64,000 bases of DNA, taken from NCBI RefSeq assembly GCF_030269485.1, contig NZ_BSTL01000021.1, forward strand, positions 1 through 64,000, read 5' to 3'. This stretch comes from Actinoplanes sp. NBRC 103695. GTDB taxonomy: Bacteria > Actinomycetota > Actinomycetes > Mycobacteriales > Micromonosporaceae. Positions 60,377-64,000 of the stretch are shown piece by piece. Made by a program: the position numbers and the translations under genes. The notes below the pieces were generated by a model that saw only the letters and a list, made by a program, of their open reading frames with translations, was not told where the DNA came from and did not search any database. Numbering within the stretch: the first letter of the stretch is position 1; every line of letters begins with the position of its first letter.

Positions 60377-60640
60377 CAGGCGGACGCTGGTGGCTGCAGC
60401 GCCGTCTTCCTGGGTGGCGATCCGGACGACGATAACGAGCTCTATTTTGACCTGTATCTGGAGAAGACCAAGGCGAGCGAAGTCAACGAGGTCAATCTGG
60501 GCTGGCGCCCGAAAGCCGGGGAACTGCTCTGGAATCCGGACCTTCAGCAGCCGAAACGCTCCGAGAACGGTTCCTGGAACGTTCTGCTACTGCCCGGACC
60601 CTCGCACCGCCGAATCCGTTGCGCCTTCTGCATCAACCTG
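60377..60640 (+). pseudogene. Gene remnant of unknown family between the IS630 copies
   Basis: In the plus frame opened after TGA 60374-60376 the translation reads SAVFLGGDPDDDNELYFDLY, LEKTKASEVNEVNLGWRPKA and GELLWNPDLQQP. It has protein-like composition with acidic and aromatic residues and codon use less G/C-biased than its neighbours. It has no start codon and runs on without a domain I can name. I take it to be the inner part of a gene truncated by the insertion or acquired with it. Everything else in 60343-60650 looks non-coding. Confidence 0.4.
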
Positions 60641-60650
60641 CATCAACGGC

Positions 60651-60687
60651 GGGGCCGGGGGCTCGGCGCGAGCAAGCCCCCGGCCCC
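60651..60687 (-). terminator. Perfect GC-rich terminator hairpin after the MFS gene
   Basis: GGGGCCGGGGGCT (60651-60663) and AGCCCCCGGCCCC (60675-60687) are perfect inverse copies with an 11-base loop, starting 3 bp after the MFS stop on the minus strand. No U-tract is present. Confidence 0.75.
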
Positions 60688-60690
60688 GGC

Positions 60691-62250
60691 TCAGTGCGCG
60701 TTGGCCGGCGCCTGCCCGGTCGGGATCTCGGCCTTCGGCGCATCGGCGAAGCCGCGCAGCGGGACGTGCTTGATGAACAGCGCGACCACGATGCCGACCG
60801 CCGCAACGATCGCGCCGAGGATGAAGGCGGCCTGGATGCCGTCGCTCACGCCGAGTTGGAAGGCGTGCCGGATCGGCTCGGGCAGGGCCCGCAGCATGGC
60901 CGGGGTCATCGCCGCGGCCGAACCGCTGCCGGTCGCCCGGGACGCCGCGACGCCGGCGTTCTCGGTGAAGGTGTCTAGCAGCCGGTTGATGTAGAGCGTG
61001 CTCAGCAACGAGACGCCGAGCGAGCCGCCCATGTTGCGCACGAAGGTGGCCGCGCCGGTCGCCGCGCCGATCGCGTTGATCGGGGAGCTGTTCTGCGCGA
61101 TCAGCATGGTGGTCTGCATCAGGCAGCCCATGCCAGCGCCGAGCACGACCATGAACAGGCCGGTCATGAATCGCGAAGTGCCGACGTCCATGGTGGCGAA
61201 CAGCGCCAGGCCGCCGGTCATCAGCACGGTGCCGACGATCACGAGCGCCCGGTAGTGCCCGGTGCGGGTGAGTAGCTGACCGCCGACCAACGAGACGGCC
61301 AACGCGGCGAGCATCATCGGCATCAGCAGCAGGCCGCTGTTGGTGGCCGAGGCGCCCTGCACGTACTGCTGGAACTGCGGGAGCAGGGTGAGGCCGCCGA
61401 ACATCGCGAAGCCGACGATCAGGCTGAGCGCGCCGGCCAGCACGAAGTTGCGGTTCGCGAACACCGACAGCGGCATGATCGGCTCGGCGGCGCGCCGCTC
61501 GACCACGATGAAAGCGGCCAGACCGGCGACGGTGACCGTGGCCAGGCCGAGGATCTGCGGGGAGGCCCAGGCGTACTCGGTGCCGCCCCAGGTGGTGATC
61601 AGCACGAGCGCAGTGATCCAGACGCTGAGCAGGGCCACGCCGAGCCAGTCGATGGTCACCTTCCCGGCGCCGCGCGGCAGCTTGGCCAGCACGAACCAGC
61701 AGACCGCGAGCGCGACCACGCCGAGCGGCAGGTTGACGTAGAACGCCCAGCGCCAGTCCAGGTTGTCGGTGATGAAGCCGCCGACCAGCGGGCCGCCGAT
61801 CAACGCGACCGGCATGACGCCCATCGTCACGCCCTGGTACTTGCCGCGCTCGCGCGGCGGGACGATGTCGGCCAGCACCGCCATGACGCCGACCATCAGG
61901 CCACCGGCGCCGAGGCCCTGCAGGGCGCGGAAGGCGATCAGCTCGCCCATGTTCTGCGACATGCCGCAGAGGGCCGAGCCGACCAGGAAGATCGCGATCG
62001 AGCTGAGGAAGGTGATCCGGCGGCCGAGCAGGTCACCGAGCTTGCCCCAGATCGGGGTGGCGACGGTGGAGGCGAGCACGTAGCCGGTGGTCACCCAGCC
62101 CAGGTGGTCCAGGCCGTGCAGTTCGCCGACGATCGTGGGCAGCGCGGGCGCCACGATCATGTTGTCGAGCATGGCGAGCAGCATCGCGATCACGAGGCCG
62201 CTCATGGTGACAATGATTTCGCGATGAGTGAAGCGGGCGGGTTGGGTCAC
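60691..62250 (-). CDS. MFS drug-efflux transporter, DHA2 (14-helix) family
   Basis: A 519-residue proton antiporter with about 14 transmembrane helices. Motifs: D-x-x-x-x-A-x-P at helix 1 (LDNMIVAPALPTIV), motif A-like WGKLGDLLGRRITFL between helices 2 and 3, and motif C-like GGPLVGGFITDNLDWRWAFYVNLP, typical of DHA2 exporters. GTG 62250 is the start. It is divergent from a TetR regulator with two operator-like palindromes between them. Both genes lie between the two IS630 copies. Confidence 0.93.
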   Translation of the reverse strand: MTQPARFTHREIIVTMSGLVIAMLLAMLDNMIVAPALPTIVGELHGLDHLGWVTTGYVLASTVATPIWGKLGDLLGRRITFLSSIAIFLVGSALCGMSQNMGELIAFRALQGLGAGGLMVGVMAVLADIVPPRERGKYQGVTMGVMPVALIGGPLVGGFITDNLDWRWAFYVNLPLGVVALAVCWFVLAKLPRGAGKVTIDWLGVALLSVWITALVLITTWGGTEYAWASPQILGLATVTVAGLAAFIVVERRAAEPIMPLSVFANRNFVLAGALSLIVGFAMFGGLTLLPQFQQYVQGASATNSGLLLMPMMLAALAVSLVGGQLLTRTGHYRALVIVGTVLMTGGLALFATMDVGTSRFMTGLFMVVLGAGMGCLMQTTMLIAQNSSPINAIGAATGAATFVRNMGGSLGVSLLSTLYINRLLDTFTENAGVAASRATGSGSAAAMTPAMLRALPEPIRHAFQLGVSDGIQAAFILGAIVAAVGIVVALFIKHVPLRGFADAPKAEIPTGQAPANAH

Positions 62251-62273
62251 GGCGAGTTCCTTCGGTAGTCTTA

Positions 62274-62315
62274 CTTACCGGCCGGTTAAGACCCTAACTT
62301 GCCGACCGGTAAGTT
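62274..62315. promoter_or_regulatory. Two TetR operator candidates between efflux gene and regulator
   Basis: CTTACCGGCCGGTTAAG (62274-62290) and AACTTGCCGACCGGTAAGTT (62296-62315) are similar imperfect palindromes with the shared half-site CTTRCCG/CGGTAAG. They lie 24-65 bp upstream of the efflux start and 26-67 bp upstream of the TetR start, ideal for control of both promoters. Confidence 0.75.
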
Positions 62316-62340
62316 GGCAACGAGGAAGGGCTGGGCAGCG

Positions 62341-62928
62341 ATGGCAGTGGCAGGCCAGCGGCGGGGCGCCGACACGAAGGCGGAGATCCGCAAGGTGGCC
62401 ATCGAACTGTTCACCGAGCGCGGCTACGAGGCCACCTCCCTGCGCGAGATCGCCGAGCGGCTGGGCATCACCAAGGCCGCGCTCTATTACCACTACAGCA
62501 GCAAGGAGAGCATCGTCCGGTCCATCTTCGAGGCCCACCTCGAGGCGCTGGACGAGCTCACCGCCTGGGCCCGCGAGCAGCCGCCCGGCCCGGAGCTACG
62601 CGCCCGGGCCGTCGACCGGATGGTCGACCTCGGCATCGGCAGCGGCATGGCCGTGATGAGGTTCGCGATGGCCAACCAGCACGTGATCCGCGAGCTGCAC
62701 GACGAGAAGGGCCGGGAGAACGTGTTCGGCAAGATGACCGAGCTGTTCGACATCCTGACCGGCCCGGACGCCCCGATCGCCGAGGTGCTGCGGGTCCGGG
62801 CCGCGCTGCTCAGCGTCAGCCTGGTGCTGATGTCCTCGCGTGGCCTTGACGCCTCCGAGGCCGAGATCATCGCCGCCGCCCGCGACATCGCCCACACCCT
62901 GATCGGCAGCGGAAAACCCGCGGCGTGA
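62341..62928 (+). CDS. TetR-family regulator of the efflux gene
   Basis: A 195-residue repressor: HTH at about 8-55 (DTKAEIRKVAIELFTERGYEATSLREIAERLGITKAALYYHYSSKESIVRSIFEAHL), a near-consensus TetR_N domain. The C-terminal helices (ELRARAVDRMVDLGIGSGMAVMRFAMANQHVIREL) probably bind the exported drug. ATG 62341 is preferred over 62299, which lies in the operator. It is 19 bp from the second IS630 copy. Confidence 0.92.
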   Translation: MAVAGQRRGADTKAEIRKVAIELFTERGYEATSLREIAERLGITKAALYYHYSSKESIVRSIFEAHLEALDELTAWAREQPPGPELRARAVDRMVDLGIGSGMAVMRFAMANQHVIRELHDEKGRENVFGKMTELFDILTGPDAPIAEVLRVRAALLSVSLVLMSSRGLDASEAEIIAAARDIAHTLIGSGKPAA

Positions 62929-62947
62929 CCGGGCCGGACCGCTGCTA

Positions 62948-64000
62948 GTGCGTTGTCCACGAACGTTTGCCGGGTCTGACCCGTCAGGCGGCCTTGGTCC
63001 GAGGCCGGCCCCAGCGTTGTCGGCGTTCGCTGCGGATGCGGGCTCGTTCCCGGCGTTGTGCTGCGAGGACGTCGGGATGGCGGGCGTTGGCGTTGCGCCA
63101 GCGCAGGTATTTCTGCAGCTTGCGAGCCAGGACGGTGTGGTTCGGGTGGTTCGAGTTGGCCATGGTGAACATGCGTAGCGGTCCGAACTGCGCCTCGATC
63201 GGGTTCGCCCAGGACGCGCTGGTCGGCGTCAGACAGAGCTCGACCTTGTTGCGGGCCGCCCAGGCTCGGATCATCGGGGTCTTGTTCGCCGACAGGTTGT
63301 CCAGGATGACGTAGATCGGTGCGCCGTCCGGCCGCGTTCTGCGGATTGATTTGAGCGCGGACAGGGTGTGATCTGCGCCTTTGCGTCGCCGGTTCACGCC
63401 CCAGAACTGGTCGTCGCCGAGGCTGTAGCAGCCGTGGAAGTACCGGATGCCGTGCGTGCGATGGTAGGTCGCCGGCAGCCGGTCCGGGTGCGACTGCGCT
63501 GCCCAGCCGCGGCCGTGGTGCGGGCGGATCGACAGCGGACCGAACTGGTCGAACGCGAAACACCGGGTCGAGAACTTGCTGGTGACTTCCTCGATCCGGT
63601 CGAGCTTGGTGTCGAAGTCCGGGTCCTTGGATTCCTTCCAGGTCCGGGTCCGCTGCCAGCTGACCTCGTTGGCGCGCAGGATCTGCCGCAGCCGTTCCCG
63701 GCCGACCACGACTGGACGGGCGGCGTCGGTGGCCAGGTAGTCGGCGAGTTTGCGCAGGCTCCAGCAGGTGAAGGGCCGCCCGAGCGTGCTCGGGCGGGCC
63801 TTGGCCGTCGCGACGATGAACTTTTCATCGTCGTGGTTGATCCGGCGGGGACGGCCTCCCGCCCACTGAGGGTCCAGCGCGCGAAGACCGATCTCGTTAA
63901 ACGAGTGGATCACGTCGCGGACGGTGTCCTCGTGCCCGGCGATCAGGTTCGCGATCGCTGGGACGGGTGTCCCGGAGGCGGACGCCATGATGATCAACGC
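62948..64000 (-). mobile_element. IS630-family insertion sequence, copy B (truncated by window edge)
   Basis: The sequence from 62948 is the same as that from 59066 (offset 3882) as far as I compared, including the terminal repeat and the adjacent TA (62946-62947). The right end lies beyond the window. Same orientation as copy A. Confidence 0.93.
62984..64000 (-). CDS. IS630-family transposase, copy B (5' end outside window)
   Basis: The translation is identical to copy A over the visible part (residues 35 to 372), with all three catalytic acids (FDQFG, LDNLSANK, NPIEAQFG). The N-terminus is cut by the window edge. Sequence identity implies a very recent transposition or gene conversion. Confidence 0.94.
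   Translation of the reverse strand, partial: ALIIMASASGTPVPAIANLIAGHEDTVRDVIHSFNEIGLRALDPQWAGGRPRRINHDDEKFIVATAKARPSTLGRPFTCWSLRKLADYLATDAARPVVVGRERLRQILRANEVSWQRTRTWKESKDPDFDTKLDRIEEVTSKFSTRCFAFDQFGPLSIRPHHGRGWAAQSHPDRLPATYHRTHGIRYFHGCYSLGDDQFWGVNRRRKGADHTLSALKSIRRTRPDGAPIYVILDNLSANKTPMIRAWAARNKVELCLTPTSASWANPIEAQFGPLRMFTMANSNHPNHTVLARKLQKYLRWRNANARHPDVLAAQRRERARIRSERRQRWGRPRTKAA

Overview
The window is very GC-rich, with strong G/C preference at third codon positions, many GTG starts, four-base ATGA/GTGA gene overlaps, an F420-type luciferase-like oxidoreductase and many TetR/LacI/GntR/PadR regulators. This points to a filamentous actinomycete. Micromonosporaceae (Actinoplanes-like) is a reasonable guess because of the chemotaxis receptor and general gene content, but nothing in the window proves the genus. 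No rRNA, tRNA, CRISPR array or prophage module was found.

Layout. 1-526: tail of an IS3-type transposase, then a non-coding repeat island. 527-5738: complete peptide/nickel-type ABC importer on the minus strand, divergent from an LD-carboxypeptidase (5956-6960), with a short palindrome between them. 7030-8485: small secreted or membrane proteins, an iron-box-like palindrome and a DUF4142 protein. 8486-9464: second repeat island. 9465-20809: secreted and signalling genes (GH99-like hydrolase with a discoidin domain, glycerophosphodiesterase, chemoreceptor, M1 peptidase, LuxR regulator, F420 oxidoreductase, VOC protein, kinase, orphan Hpt and receiver proteins, bicovalent flavoprotein). 20817-24546: a tandem duplication of an ECF sigma factor gene coupled to a membrane-anchored Asp-box propeller protein. 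24556-28465: TetR regulator with a 25-bp palindrome, STAND-like ATPase, aldo/keto reductase, flavin/F420-type oxidase. 28466-29466: third repeat island.

29467-35639: PadR-controlled ABC exporter, lipoprotein, NTF2-like protein, SDR, CopC-like protein. 35715-44190: a tightly overlapping operon joining a CUT2-type ABC importer to an SDR, an SMP-30 lactonase and an acyl-CoA ligase, with a divergent TetR regulator. 44320-49005: lipoprotein, secreted PQQ-type sugar dehydrogenase with a perfect CebR-type operator, TetR, class C serine hydrolase, AEC transporter. 49130-52109: metallo-beta-lactamase-fold hydrolase, an unrecognised 482-aa protein and a NUDIX protein. 52057-56980: GntR regulator divergent from a 2-hydroxy-acid dehydrogenase (FAD plus Fe-S) and an Nramp-related transporter; the shared start region is a 20-bp perfect palindrome. 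57088-58979: histidine-kinase remnant, LacI regulator, alpha/beta hydrolase. 59066-64000: two same-orientation copies of one IS630-family element flanking an MFS drug-efflux gene and its TetR regulator, a composite-transposon-like arrangement.

The most unusual structures are three related non-coding islands. The two complete ones are about 1 kb, lie between convergent genes, and consist of 70-71-bp units in opposite orientation on either side of a conserved 25-bp hairpin. Next in interest are the duplicated sigma/propeller module and the palindrome that encodes the same peptide in both directions.
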